From: Nannochloris sp. 'desiccata'
Taxonomy: Eukaryota; Chlorophyta; Trebouxiophyceae; Chlorellales; Chlorellaceae
Direction of reading: 5' to 3'
Assembly (NCBI GenBank): GCA_019044685.2
Contig: JAGTXX020000004.1
Span: 248,001-312,000 of the forward strand
DNA length: 64,000 nt
Shown: positions 1-11,087 of the stretch, piece after piece
Position numbering within the stretch: the stretch's first letter is position 1
How the letters are laid out: each line of letters starts with the position of its first letter
Notes under the pieces: generated by a model
Told to the model about the DNA's origin: nothing
Databases searched by the model: none
The model's input: the letters and a program-made list of their open reading frames with translations, nothing else
Program-made: the position numbers and the translations under genes

Positions 1-1673
1 TTCAACACCCTTTCTCCCCACCGCGATCGCAACATATACCACACCCAACCTCTTCTATACCCTCGTTCCTCTGCCAATCGTTTTAAATTATCAGCATGTG
101 CCTCGACATCCTCTTTTCTCGGATCTGCCAAAAATTTCGCCACATCACTAGCTCCTCGTACATTATACAGCACTCTATCTCTATGCAACACTTGATTTGG
201 CCATAATATATCAGCTTCTTCTACAGCTACCTCCCCTACAAGCCCTACAAAATAGTTCAACCAGGGTCCATAGCGTAAGTCAGCAAGGGCCCCAAATTCC
301 AGGCCGGATACGCTACAAAACGGGGTCAAATCATTTGACATCTTATCCAAAATTTCAGCTTGGAGTGGGACAACGCTCTCATAGAGTTTTCCAGTGCCTG
401 TACTTTCTTCCAAATAAATTGAAATCCAGAGAGGACGGACGGTGGCCACATCCGCGCCAAGTTGAAGTTGGACTGCTCCTGGTAGAACTGCTGCTGCTGC
501 TGTTTCTAATTCAGATTCAGTTTGTTTTACGTTGTTCTTAGTACATGTATTAATATCATCACTATTTGCAGTCGACAGTGGTATTGCTATTGGCCATGTC
601 GCTCTAAGGGCCCCGCCGCCGCCACTGCTACTGCCGCTGGTGGCCATGCGACCTGCAGCAGCAGCCTCACTTTCATTGCTGTCAGTACTATCAAAGTTGA
701 GTGAGAATTCAGTAGCTTCAGCTTCAGGATGGCTTGCTAGCCAAGTTAAATCATCGATGATTTCATGTTCTTCATTGCTCGTTCTATTTAATTCTCCTGT
801 CCGTCGTTGATCACTATCGACGGTGGAAGAAGTTGAAGTTGAAGGTGAATTTTCTTCAGCTCCAGAAACTACACTCAATCGACCGTGTACAATACGAACT
901 TCCGCATCTGCTCTATATGCTGTTGCTGCTGCTTCATCAGTACTATTCGCTCCTTCTACGCCTAATAGGTCAAAGAGCTGCCGTTGCCGTTGCTGCTGCC
1001 GTCCTCGTATACTTTGGAATGCAAGTTGTCTGAAACGCCTGTCTTCCTCGATAAGCTGCCAGTGTGTAAGCCAAGTATACCCTAAAGATGCACTGGTGCG
1101 TTCAGGGTCTAGAGCATCTGCTGCAGCCTGTAAAAGTTCCTCTTCGCAAGCGACTGCAGCACTGGTGGCCATTGGCTCATTGGATTCTCTCAGCTGAGCA
1201 GAAGTCTGGATGGCTGTGTGTAGGCGGTGATTTAGGTAGGTTTGCTGGGAATTTAGAAGTATTCCCAGTTTCTTATTAAGAGCAGCTGTGGCTGTTGCCC
1301 GCTCTCCTGCAATGGCACAAAATTTGAAAAGTATGTTGGAATCTGTCCTTGAACCAGCAGGTAAGCATACAATAACCAACGCACCAGCACTATTTGTAAT
1401 TAACCTGGCACGCATAGAATTAGGCAAATGCCCTAAGACAAGGGAAGAATCTAAACACAACATGTTTTCAAGAGTGATCTGAAATTGTCTTAAGCCTACT
1501 AGCGGTGTGGCTACAATACTAGATAGCCTCTTCCGCATGTCATCACAACTCCATTTCGGGAATATATATAACTGCAATTGGCTCAGATGAGGCGACGACC
1601 TTTTTAATAGTGCAAATTTTAAATATCTTTGTTGGCGCCTCCGCCAGTGCCTCCCTAAAATCTGCCTTGGCAT
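1..1673 (-). CDS. Unrecognised protein, N-terminal part (runs off left edge)
   Basis: An uninterrupted minus-strand frame runs from ATG at 1673 to the window edge, giving 557 codons with no stop. An in-frame TAA lies just upstream of the ATG, which supports this start. The N-terminus is basic (MPRQILGRHWRRRQQR). The middle (about residues 180-400) is rich in Ala, Ser, Glu and Gln, with a Gly/Ser run near residue 340. The last 170 residues look folded: they hold LWISIYLEE, LADLRYGPWLNYFVGLVGE and, near the edge, ERGYRRGWVWYMLRSRWGE. That last segment resembles the short 'RGYKPGWA' tail seen after some superfamily II helicase regions, but this is a weak recollection and no helicase motif is in view. 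I cannot assign a function. It diverges from the ABC transporter gene with 128 bases between the two starts. Confidence 0.7.
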   Translation of the reverse strand, partial: MPRQILGRHWRRRQQRYLKFALLKRSSPHLSQLQLYIFPKWSCDDMRKRLSSIVATPLVGLRQFQITLENMLCLDSSLVLGHLPNSMRARLITNSAGALVIVCLPAGSRTDSNILFKFCAIAGERATATAALNKKLGILLNSQQTYLNHRLHTAIQTSAQLRESNEPMATSAAVACEEELLQAAADALDPERTSASLGYTWLTHWQLIEEDRRFRQLAFQSIRGRQQQRQRQLFDLLGVEGANSTDEAAATAYRADAEVRIVHGRLSVVSGAEENSPSTSTSSTVDSDQRRTGELNRTSNEEHEIIDDLTWLASHPEAEATEFSLNFDSTDSNESEAAAAGRMATSGSSSGGGGALRATWPIAIPLSTANSDDINTCTKNNVKQTESELETAAAAVLPGAVQLQLGADVATVRPLWISIYLEESTGTGKLYESVVPLQAEILDKMSNDLTPFCSVSGLEFGALADLRYGPWLNYFVGLVGEVAVEEADILWPNQVLHRDRVLYNVRGASDVAKFLADPRKEDVEAHADNLKRLAEERGYRRGWVWYMLRSRWGERVL

Positions 1674-1801
1674 GAGACTTAACACACAACATTATGATGA
1701 CAGGATCAAAAACTTATCCTTTTACCCTGTAGCAATGAGAGGGAGGGGTATTCAGGCGGATGTAATGCTATGCGTATGATCAACAGATTGAGATCAAATC
1801 A
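1674..1801. promoter_or_regulatory. Short divergent intergenic region, likely shared promoter
   Basis: Only 128 bases separate the start of the minus-strand edge gene from the start of the plus-strand ABC transporter. Both 5' UTRs and both promoters must lie here or overlap the neighbouring transcribed region. No clear TATA element was seen. Confidence 0.45.
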
Positions 1802-4800
1802 ATGGAAAATGATATCGAGCAGCCTTTGCTGCAAAACCATGGCGAAGAGGAACATGATCTTAATACATATATAACGTCCAATGAATACAATCAGCACCAT
1901 CCTCGCACATTTTGGCAAGAACTGTCGTTTAACTGGATCTCCCCGCTGCTCCGGCTAGGCTTCACTCTTCCGCAGCTACAGCAACACCATCTGCCACCTC
2001 TACCCCCTCAAGCAGCATCTGATGTATGCGGTGATACTCTATGGCAAGCGTGGGAGCGTGAAATCAATGCAGCAAGGACCAGCGCCAGATCCCCGTCTCT
2101 ACTTAGAGCGCTTTTTAACTCTTTTGGCTGGAATTTTCTCGCTCTCGGAGGTTTAAAGTTTGTTAACGATGCCTTAAACTTTGCTGGACCGGTGTTACTT
2201 AACGGTCTACTCCGATATTTAGACGCCTCTTCGACAGGGAATGGAGCAGCAAGCGAAACAGCTGTGTCTTTACCATTAGTAGTACCAACAGCTACCGCCC
2301 TTGCACCATCTCCAACGACCACGGAATTTTCGAGATCATTTTCCAGAATCACCGGTTATTATCCATTTCTAGATCCTACAAGCGATATCTTTGGTGCGGG
2401 ACATGCTGCACTTTTGGCCTTCACCTTTTTCTTCAAAGCGTTCCTTAATGCCCAGTTCTCTTATCGACAAGGGGTTATATCATCTCAAGTCCGTGCTGCG
2501 CTGACCTCCCTCTGTTTCCGTCAATCACTTTCTTTGTCTACTTCTCAAGTCTCTACAGTAGGATCTGGCCGTATCCAAACCCTAATGGCTGTAGATGCAG
2601 ATAAAGTATTGGGTCTATTTATTGGTTTCCATGAATTATGGAGCCTTCCTTTTCAAATCGGACTCGCCTTGAACTTGCTGTACATCCAAGTACATTTTGC
2701 ATTTCTAGCTGGGTTGATACTTGTATTGCTCATTATTCCATTAAATAAGCTGCTTGCGAATGGGATTCAAAGAGCGTCTGTTACTATGATGGCTGCAAAG
2801 GATCAGCGTATAGCCATTATAGCCGAGCTACTCAAGGGTAACAGAGTGATCAAAGCGTGTAACTGGGAAAAGGCGTTTGCTGCCCGAGTGGACGTTGCTA
2901 GAAAGAAAGAGCTTAATTCTTTAGCAATCCGGAAATATTTAGATGCTCTGTGTGTATATTTATGGGCTGCAACGTCGTTGTTATTTAGTTTAGGCACCTT
3001 TGGGCTGTTTGTGTTGTTGGGTCAAAAATTAACAGCACAGACCGTCTTTACAAGTTTAGCGTTATTTTCTGTGTTATTAGGGCCAATTAATAGCTTTCCT
3101 TGGGTGATTAATGGGTAAGATTACCTCAGATTTATTTTTAATTTGTAGATAAACGACACTAAATAGAATAATTATACGTATATTAATAACGAAATATATG
3201 TTCAAGTTTATTTTTTGCAGGATTGTAGAAGCGGTTGTGTCCCTCGGTCGCTTTAGAGCCTTCCTCACACTACGTAGCCCTAGGAAGAATACACAGCTCC
3301 TCCTCCCACCATTAATACTTACTACTACTCCTATAAACAGCACCAGCGATCTAGCTATTGAAATAAGAAATAGCAATTTTCAGTGGTCTCCTCCAACACC
3401 TTGTTCTCATAGACAAAATGAAAAATCTTCACCAACGCTGCAAGACATCAATTTTTCTGTCCCAAAGGGCAGTTTTGTAGTCGTTACTGGACATGTAGGA
3501 AGTGGTAAAAGCTCCTTATTCAATGCTATATTAGGGGAAATGTATACTACTGGTCCCACTGCCTCTATTCAGGGAGTACGGGTTACAGGCAAGACTGCTT
3601 ATGCTGCTCAGGACGCCTGGTTAATGCCTGGCACGATAAAACAAAACATTCTCCTTGCTTCTAGTACAGCACCGCCAACACTAGAATTCCCCGGCGTAGT
3701 ATCTCAAGAATCTATTGAAGATGCAGATCAAGCACAGCAACCAAATCACCGCAGCCAAGACTCCGAAGACCACCACCAACGGTATTTGAAGATTCTTCAC
3801 GCCTGTGCTCTCTCCACAGAGGAACTTTCTTCCTTATCACGTGGCGACAACACCCACGTGGGCGATGCGGGATCGACTGTGTCTGGTGGTCAACGTGCAC
3901 GAATAGCCCTAGCTCGGGCACTCTATAGTAATGCTGACGTGTACTTATTAGATGATGTCCTGGCTGCTGTCGATGCAAAAGTGGGCGCGTGGTTGATTGA
4001 TCATGTTTTGCTTGGTAATGGTGGTGATAATGGTAGTGGTAGTGGGGTAGAGTCATTTTTAGAGGACAAGACAGTAGTAATTGCAACACATTCTGAATTT
4101 CTAATGAAAGCAGCGGACATTATAGTGACGATGAGAGAAGGGATGATTGAAAAAATTGAAGAAAAAAATAATAATGGAAGGAGAGCAAATAGAAATAAGA
4201 ACTATTCAGATGTGATCCACAGCGGTAGCGGTACTGTTAGTAGTAGTAGTACTATTAGTAGTACCGAACCAAATGGTAGTACTACAAGTATGAATGGTCA
4301 ACAGAAGTTTCAACAATTGAAAGATGGACAACCTACGACTATTACCACAGCTGTTGCTGCTGCTGATACCGAGGAGAATGATCACCATGAAATGCGTGCT
4401 GTGGGTCATGTGCGATGGTCTATTTACCGGCTTTATATAAATATGCAAGGTATCTGGGCGCCAATTACTTTGCTTAGTTTAGCTTTAATGCAAGCAACGA
4501 GGAATGGATCTGATCTCTGGTTATCCTATTGGGTAAGCAGTAAGAGTAACAATGAGACTGCTGCTTTAACTACTTCTGCGAGCTTTCTTCCCACTGAGAG
4601 CACTGTTTCTGGCGCTCTGACTACCGATGTTGCAAATTCTTCTTCCTGTTTTTTTACTGCCCCATATCTCGAAGGTACAACTAAACTAGAACCAGAAGTG
4701 AAATTTTACCTGGGAATATTGCTGTATATAGCTGCAGCAAATTCTATTTTCACCTTGATTCGCGCTTTTTCTTTTGCGCAAGGTGGTCTGGTCGCCGCAC

Positions 4801-6479
4801 GACGACTGCACAGCAGATTAGTCACCTCGATTTTATCTCTTCCTGCTACATTCTTCGATCTCAACCCTTCTGGAAGGATTTTGAACCGGTTTTCATCGGA
4901 TACAGCGATAGCAGATGATTCTTTACCCTTTATTTCAAATATCTTTCTAGCACAGCTTTTCGGTTTAGCGGGAGTTGCCCTGGTTCTCTCGTATACTCAA
5001 CCTTATTTGCTCATTGCCCTCTTTCCCATCATCTTTGCGTATAGAATCTTGCAACGGTATTATAGAGCGACGAGTAGAGAACTACGTCGTCTTGAAGCAA
5101 TCGCTAAATCACCGGTGTATACAACTTTCTCTGCAGCACTCACTGGAGGAACAACTATTCGAGCTTTTCAGGGAGTTCCAGACACTTTTCTTTCTTCTGC
5201 ACACCAGGCAATTGATGCTCAACAACGTGCTTCTTTAGCTGCCCTGGCTGCATCCACCTGGTTGGGTTTACGATTACAAATTATTGCTGGAGTCATTGCT
5301 GCCTTGGTGGGGGGCCTTGCTGTCGCACAGCATGTGGGATTAGTCCCTGGTGCTTACCATGCCACGTCAGCAGGGTTTGTTGGACTCTCTTTAGCATATG
5401 CATTGCCCATTACTGGTTTATTGAATGGGTTGTTGACCTCTGGGGCTGAAACCGAGCAGGAGATGGTGTCGGTAGAGAGAATCGGCCAATATATTTTTGA
5501 AACGCCACAAGTAGATACACGTGATAATTCTTCTTCTCTTACTACTAGAAGTACAACTACTACTACTACTACTACTAGTAGTAGCAATATTGGTATCAAT
5601 GGGGCTTCAATTCTATTCCTAAATGTCTATATGAAGTACACCGCCTCGTCACCATACGTCCTTTCAAATTTTAATCTAGACCTCCCAGCAGGCACACATG
5701 CCGGTATTTGTGGTCGTACAGGAGCTGGAAAGTCTTCTGCTGTATCTTGTTTATTAAGGCTCGCTGAGATCTCTTCAGGACAGATACTTGTCGATGGGGT
5801 GGATATAAGAACCATCCCGCTGTGCCTGCTGCGGTGTGTGATTGGATTTGTTCCTCAGAGTCCCTTCCTTTTTTCCGGCACTGTTGCTGAGAATATCGAT
5901 CCTGTTGGGAAGTATAGTAATGATGCTATAGTAAATGCTTTGAAGACAGTAGGATTATGGCCAGCTTTAAGTTTAAGTGCAGACACTGATAGTGCCGATG
6001 GTCTCAGCGCCAGTACCCCCCCAATCAGTTTTTCCGTAGAACAACAAGATGAAGAAGAGAACTTATTGATAGTACCACCACAAGAAGAAGAAACAAGAAA
6101 GAAATTGTTAAACCTAAGGCTCGGCAATGAAGGCGGTGTCGGTCTTTCTCAAGGCCAACAACAAATGCTCTGCCTAGCTAGGGTGGTTTTACAGAGTCAA
6201 GATTTAAAAATAATGTGCCTTGATGAAGCGTCAGCTTCAGTTGACCCTGGCACCGCTGAATCGATGCAACAGGTAGTCAAAACCTGTTTTAATAAATGTA
6301 CAGTGATTGAAGTGGCGCATAGGCTAAGCAGTGTAGCTGAATGTGATGTTGTGGCTGTTGTGGACAAAGGCCAAGTGGTGGAGTTTGGGGCGCCAAAAGT
6401 GTTGGCAGAGGATTCTAGGTCAGTTTTTGCTGGAATGTTGAGGGAGCAAGTAGATAAGGCAGGATGTAGTTCAATGTAA
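1802..6479 (+). CDS. ABC transporter, subfamily C (ABCC10/MRP7-like), full length
   Basis: Two exons, 1802-3114 and 3221-6479, encode 1523 residues. Donor GTAAGA and acceptor TTTTTTGCAG join in frame to give FPWVINGIVEAVVSLGR, a stretch typical of ABCC10/MRP7. The order is TMD1, NBD1, TMD2, NBD2. There is no extra N-terminal TMD0. NBD1 has Walker A GHVGSGKSS (about residue 528), signature SGGQRARIALARAL and Walker B DVYLLDD; Asp replaces the catalytic Glu, as is usual for ABCC NBD1. NBD2 has Walker A GRTGAGKSS (about 1269), signature LSQGQQQ and Walker B IMCLDEAS with the Glu present. Long low-complexity inserts sit in the NBD1-TMD2 linker (Ser, Thr, Asn, with AGT-type triplet repeats) and before the NBD2 signature. 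Expected role: ATP-driven export of organic anions or conjugates across the vacuolar or plasma membrane; the substrate cannot be read from sequence. Confidence 0.93.
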
Positions 6480-6843
6480 TGTATATTATGTACTGCAATT
6501 GATGTGTAAGATGTGGATTCTTTCTTTGCTTGGTTAGTAGATTTGAGAGTATTGCTGTGGGCCCATCATCGAAGCACAGCAGGCGCTGGGATTTGAGAAG
6601 CTGCTTACTCTACTCTACGCGGCCATCCACATTAAACTTATTTTAAAAGCGGGTTCTATCACAATTGTCTTACATGTTGTAGTGTTTTCTATTAGAGGCG
6701 CGTTCTTTTCTTTTAGTGGCGAGGAGAGGGCGTGCATCTCACTTGAAAACTTCATTCTAAGGCAAGATAGCCCAATATATGTTCCAAAGCTCATTGGATT
6801 CGTCGAAAGCCTTGGACTTGAATTTAAGATCATTACGAGAATC
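6480..6843. other. Intergenic spacer, ABCC to GH16
   Basis: This spacer holds the 3' end of the ABC transporter and the 5' region of the glucanase gene. An open frame continues upstream of the glucanase ATG but starts only from GTG and would bury the signal peptide, so it is not taken as coding. Nothing else was seen. Confidence 0.6.
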
Positions 6844-8115
6844 ATGAAAACATCAATCACATGGGCTATTTTGCTTTTAGCCCACATTTGCATGGCCACT
6901 GCAGATGTAGATCGTGTTCAAAGCCGGCAGATGGCTTCTTCTAGAAGGTAAAACCCATGTACAGTTGTTAACACTATTCTAATCAAAATATGGACACCTT
7001 TTAAAGCCGCTGATCATGTATATAATAATTTCTTATGCAAATCTTGCAATTAGAGAGCAAGATCTAGTACCCCTAAATTTTTCCATTAAATTTCTATGAT
7101 CCTTGCAGCTCTTATATTAGAGGATGGAAGCTTATCTGGAGAGACGAGTTTGATGGCTCAAGGATTGATTCAAAAAGGTAAACTTTTTGCAATAATAATC
7201 TACTCCACCACACTTTCCCCGCTCTTTCTTCCTCTTCACACCTACGTTTCCATAAAGTTAAACCCGTTACCTACTTATTACAGGTGGAGTTACCAATTGG
7301 GCAACGGCTGTGAATATAGCATCTGCGGCTGGGGCAATAACGAGCACCAATATTATACAAACCAGTCTGCAAATTCCGTCGTTGAAGGCGGCCGTCTCAT
7401 TATCAAAGCTCGCCATGAAACCGGCGCTCAACGTGAAAGACTCCAAAAATATTGCAAATCCCGTTGCAGTCAAAAAGATGCCAACTGCAAAGCTGGCTGT
7501 GATGGCGTTGGATTTTCTTCAGCTAGATTACGTACAGCAGGGAAATTCAGTGTCGCTCCAGGATCTAAAGGATACTCTAGCATCCGTGTCAGCGCTAGAA
7601 TTAAACTATCCCCAGGAGCAGGCCTTTGGCCTGCTATTTGGCTTTTGCCAGAAGTCCCTAAAGCTCGCCGTTGCTCTGGTTGTGGGAGGTACGGTGTTTG
7701 GGCTAGTTCAGGTGAAATTGATGTCTTTGAAGCTGTGAATGGCATGAATGAAGCCTTGGGAAGCATCCACTATGGAAGCGCATGGCCTAATAACCAGTAC
7801 AGCACAGTGAGACGTGAAATCGACCCCAATGTTTGGCACACTGTCACTCTTATTTGGAGAAGCTCAATGATGGAATGGTATCTGGATGGACAGAAATTTG
7901 GTGAGGCTAGAAGTGGCGGTGGTACGACAAACGGTTGGTATAGTGCCGGGGAAGGCGCCGGGGCCAATTCTCCATTTGATGAGAGATTCCATATATTAAT
8001 TAACATGGCTGTAGGTGGTGGGTTGACTGGAAATATGCCTGTTGAGGGTGCTGCAGCGACGCTTGTTAATCCGAAATCTTTCCAAATCGATTGGATTCGG
8101 GTCTACGCACGATAA
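6844..8115 (+). CDS. Secreted glycoside hydrolase family 16 (beta-1,3-glucanase/laminarinase-like)
   Basis: Three exons (6844-6947, 7109-7177, 7284-8115) encode 334 residues. Introns are 161 and 106 bases, with GTAAA donors and TTGCAG/TTACAG acceptors. ATG 6844 is chosen because it begins a clear signal peptide (MKTSITWAILLLAHICMA). The GH16 fold is shown by GWKLIWRDEFDG across exons 1-2 and by the active site GEIDVFEAVNG, where Glu202 (nucleophile), Asp204 and Glu207 (acid/base) form ExDxxE. The beta-bulge form of this motif is typical of laminarinases rather than plant XTH enzymes. Downstream, LINMAVGGG and FQIDWIRVYAR are also usual for the family. A Cys-rich insert (about residues 115-132, KYCKSRCSQKDANCKAGC) and a second CSGC pair are additions, probably disulphides. 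Likely role: extracellular remodelling or digestion of beta-1,3-glucans. Confidence 0.93.
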
Positions 8116-8707
8116 TTTGAAACTTTAATTGGAACAAACAAACTTTTCTTTTCTATCGTGCAGCAGTGGTACCTTTGGTTCATTTACTTGCTGCGATCAG
8201 TATTATCCTTAAATAGAATCTTTATTGAACCGCTTTTTTTTCTTTCTTTCTTTCTTTGAATAATAATACTTCTCTGGTGATACAACCTTTGACCTCGCGA
8301 TGGATTTCTTCTTTTTTTTTAACTTACGACGTAAAGTGTCTATTATTTGTACCTGACAAATTCTCTTAAACTTAATTCTGTTGGTAAAGATGATTATAAT
8401 ATATTCTTTTATCTGGACGGGTGGGAGATGACCGTCAGTGCTCTTGTTTATTCTTTGACCTTTTATTTAATCGAGACTGTATCGCCAGTCCATCAGTTGC
8501 TCATACTAGTTACCTTTGAAAGCTTGTAAAGTGAACCTTTCATAATTTGAAGTTAGAAAAAAGATGAGAAAGATTTGATATCTCTGTTTTGGGCGCAGCC
8601 AGCGGGGCAGAGAAGAGACATCTGAAGAGAAGGTGGTGGCCTCATAGAATTTTGTAAAAAATAAATCTTTATATATTTACTTCGTTGAATAAAATCAATT
8701 AATAGCC
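8116..8707. other. AT-rich intergenic spacer
   Basis: 592 bases between the GH16 stop and the EF-hand gene. It has poly-pyrimidine and poly-T runs, and short open frames with no coding character. The last 60 bases are AT-rich and probably include the promoter of the downstream gene. No gene or RNA feature was found. Confidence 0.6.
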
Positions 8708-9742
8708 ATGATGCATTGTCAATACTCCAGAAGTCTCTCCAAGGCTACAATGTCGAGATCGTCTTTAGCATCTAGAAGATGCCAAACTTCGAGATCATTT
8801 TTTTCAGCACCACGTCGCCTGCGCCACGTATCTGTCCAAGCATCTGCGAACCTTGAAGATGCCAAACGCAAGAAAGACCTCGTTGACAAGATCGAAAAAA
8901 GTTTGAAAGACACAGGCCTGGATACTCAGTCTGCTAAAAAGGTTTTGGAATCTTGGCAAAATGAGGTGGGCCACCAAGTCTCTCCTGAGGATCTACGACG
9001 TATTCTTGTTGGTCAAAGCACCAGGGCGCTGACGCTCGTTCTTGTTAACACTTTGCTTGACTGCGGTGCTGCTTACGGTTCATTCACTGCTGGCGGCTTT
9101 CTCGGTGTGGCTTCAGAGCAATACGGTACTCCTGCCATTATTGGTCAGGCCATTGCCTATCTTCTTGCTGGATATTACGCTACTGGTGCCGTATTCGATT
9201 TCTTCAAACTTGGCGCGGTTTTAGTAGCTCGATATAATTTTTCCGTAAATTCTGGTGCATTCCTAGAGGCTATTGAAGATATTGCAGGTGGTACTACTGG
9301 CCTTGGCGTGGCTGACAAGGCAACTCAGGCAGTGAATTCAATCAAAGTACTGGATGCATTGAATAAAATGGCCGATTTGCTTAAAGATCAAGCCAACGGC
9401 AACGGAATTAGGTCCCCCCCTACTGACAAGTCAATCGACATGCTGTCAGATTTAGGCGCCTTTTTAACTTTACAACGCGCTCAATCTACCTATGGATTCA
9501 ACGCTACCGAATTTGGTATTACAGACGCAGAGGCAGCCGCTATTGCAGTTATTTTTGGGAAATTTGATCTGAACGATGATGGCGTATTGAGCGAAGACGA
9601 GTTCCGTAAACTTTGTAATCAGTTTGCTCCAGAGTTGAATACCGCTGAAGAGGTGAAAGCAGCCTTGGCGAAGATTGATACGAATAAAGATGGATCGATT
9701 CAGTTTACTGAGTTTGTACGATTCTGGACAAAACAAGTTTAA
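8708..9742 (+). CDS. Plastid-targeted membrane protein with C-terminal EF-hand pair
   Basis: A single exon encodes 344 residues from ATG 8708; a second in-frame ATG at 8750 is an alternative start. The first 45 residues are rich in Ser and Arg with no acid (SRSSLASRRCQTSRSFF, then RHVSVQA), as in a plastid transit peptide. A short charged helix follows. Next come hydrophobic stretches (about residues 98-180) with many Gly and Ala, likely two or three membrane segments. The C-terminus has two canonical 12-residue EF-hand loops, DLNDDGVLSEDE and DTNKDGSIQFTE, each with Asp at position 1 and Glu at position 12, so calcium binding is expected. The likely role is a calcium-responsive envelope or thylakoid protein. 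I do not recognise the membrane part as a named family. Confidence 0.82.
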   Translation: MMHCQYSRSLSKATMSRSSLASRRCQTSRSFFSAPRRLRHVSVQASANLEDAKRKKDLVDKIEKSLKDTGLDTQSAKKVLESWQNEVGHQVSPEDLRRILVGQSTRALTLVLVNTLLDCGAAYGSFTAGGFLGVASEQYGTPAIIGQAIAYLLAGYYATGAVFDFFKLGAVLVARYNFSVNSGAFLEAIEDIAGGTTGLGVADKATQAVNSIKVLDALNKMADLLKDQANGNGIRSPPTDKSIDMLSDLGAFLTLQRAQSTYGFNATEFGITDAEAAAIAVIFGKFDLNDDGVLSEDEFRKLCNQFAPELNTAEEVKAALAKIDTNKDGSIQFTEFVRFWTKQV

Positions 9743-9991
9743 AAGAATAAAAATGAAAATCAAACCCAAAATGCATAAAAAGATTTACAGTCCCAACATT
9801 GTTCTGCCCTTTAATTGATAGAATTTTTGCTCTCATTACCCCATTTTGTTTGTATACTTGCTTGCTTGTTTATTTGATTGGTTGATTACTATATCGTGTT
9901 GTTGTGTTGAATTTTTTTTGGTAAATGAGAGAAGACGACAAAAGCGATGTTAAACAAATCTTAATTTAGTTTCCATCCTTATCTCTATTAT

Positions 9992-10900
9992 CTACCTTAA
10001 CGGCTGTAAATGGCAGCCTAGCAACCCTCTCCCTTCCCACTTTTGCGGAATCAACCTTAATTTCACTTCCTCCCCATTTCGCAACACCACAGCCTCCAGC
10101 TCTTTCCCCTCTCCAGCAGCCAACGCCCCCGCCACAGCACTCAAAAAATTCGGTGTTTGACTCGTAACATGGGCAAAACGAATCATTAAGTCGCCTATTT
10201 GAAGCCCAGCGGCAGCAGCAGGTGATTCTTCAGCTACTTCATCGACTTCTGCAAAGGCGTGGGTGCTACGGGACGGAACAGCGAGGGGATCAGCAATGGG
10301 CCGAGCATCTACGTGAGAAACCCCGCCGTAGTCTGCTGTACCTCCTGCTGCTGCTGCAGGGAGGGAAACCGTACCTGTATCCTTGGACATGGCATGAAGA
10401 CGGTGTATAATGATTTCCATTTGGGTTGTGAGTTCTTTATGATCGTTGGAAAGCACTGTAAAAAGGGAAATAAGGGTGTTTAGTCTAGGTGGCAGTTTTT
10501 TTTTTGAAGGAGCGGAGTCAGTAAATTTTTGTTCTTTGAGTACTTACTTCTGACTTTTTGGCGATCGCTGCGGATAGCACCAATGTCGATATTTGCTTTA
10601 GGGAAACCCTGCAGTAGTAATCAAATAGGGTTGGACAGTATATTCGAAATTAACTCATTTCAAACAAAGGCGGTGACAGTATTGTATCATCAAATAAAAA
10701 CTATTCCGATGATAGACCCTAGACAGACTATCCACCCCTTTTTGACCTCTCATTCCTACCTCGCTATCTACTAATGGCTCATCCATTCCAAGCCCAGTGG
10801 CTTCTAAGCGTGCTCTAGCCAGACTGACTTCAATTTCTAAATGTGATCGACGTGTCTCAAGTCCTTTTAGCTGCTGTTTCAAGTCTGCCGCTGTCGTCAT
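9992..10900 (-). CDS. PSMD9: 26S proteasome assembly chaperone PSMD9/Nas2 (PDZ)
   Basis: Three exons on the minus strand (10900-10760, 10608-10548, 10455-9992) encode 221 residues. Exon 1 gives an N-terminal coiled coil (LKQQLKGLETRRSHLEIEV) ending MDEPLVDSEGFP. Exon 2 is only 61 bases and encodes FPKANIDIGAIRSDRQKVR. Exon 3 continues LSNDHKELTTQMEIIIHRLH, the family signature region. A Gly/Ala linker then leads to a PDZ domain with VAEESPAAAAGLQIGDLMIRF, which contains the usual 'SPA..AGL..GD' pattern. Nas2/p27 caps the Rpt5 C-terminus during assembly of the 19S base. The tiny middle exon is easily missed by automated gene calling. The gene is convergent with the EF-hand gene and divergent from the plastid membrane paralogue (187 bases between starts). 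Confidence 0.93.
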
Positions 10901-11087
10901 ATTGGAACAATATACTAGTAACAGAAAATCTTTTTGTTTGTCCTGTATTTGCTCTTACTTCTACTTTTAAGTCTCTCGAACTTCGAAACCTGCTTTGGGT
11001 GTGACTCAGTCTGAGATTTTCTCTGAAAACTCGATTTTTGCTCGCATTAACTTGCACTGTTTTCTTTATCATCGAGTTAAGTACATA
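10901..11087. promoter_or_regulatory. Divergent promoter region, PSMD9 and plastid membrane paralogue A
   Basis: 187 bases between two opposed ATGs (10900 minus, 11088 plus). Both transcripts must start in or near this interval. No defined element was identified. Confidence 0.4.

Noticed and set aside
6682..6843. Upstream extension of the GH16 reading frame
   Set aside because: It starts from GTG and would hide the signal peptide at ATG 6844.
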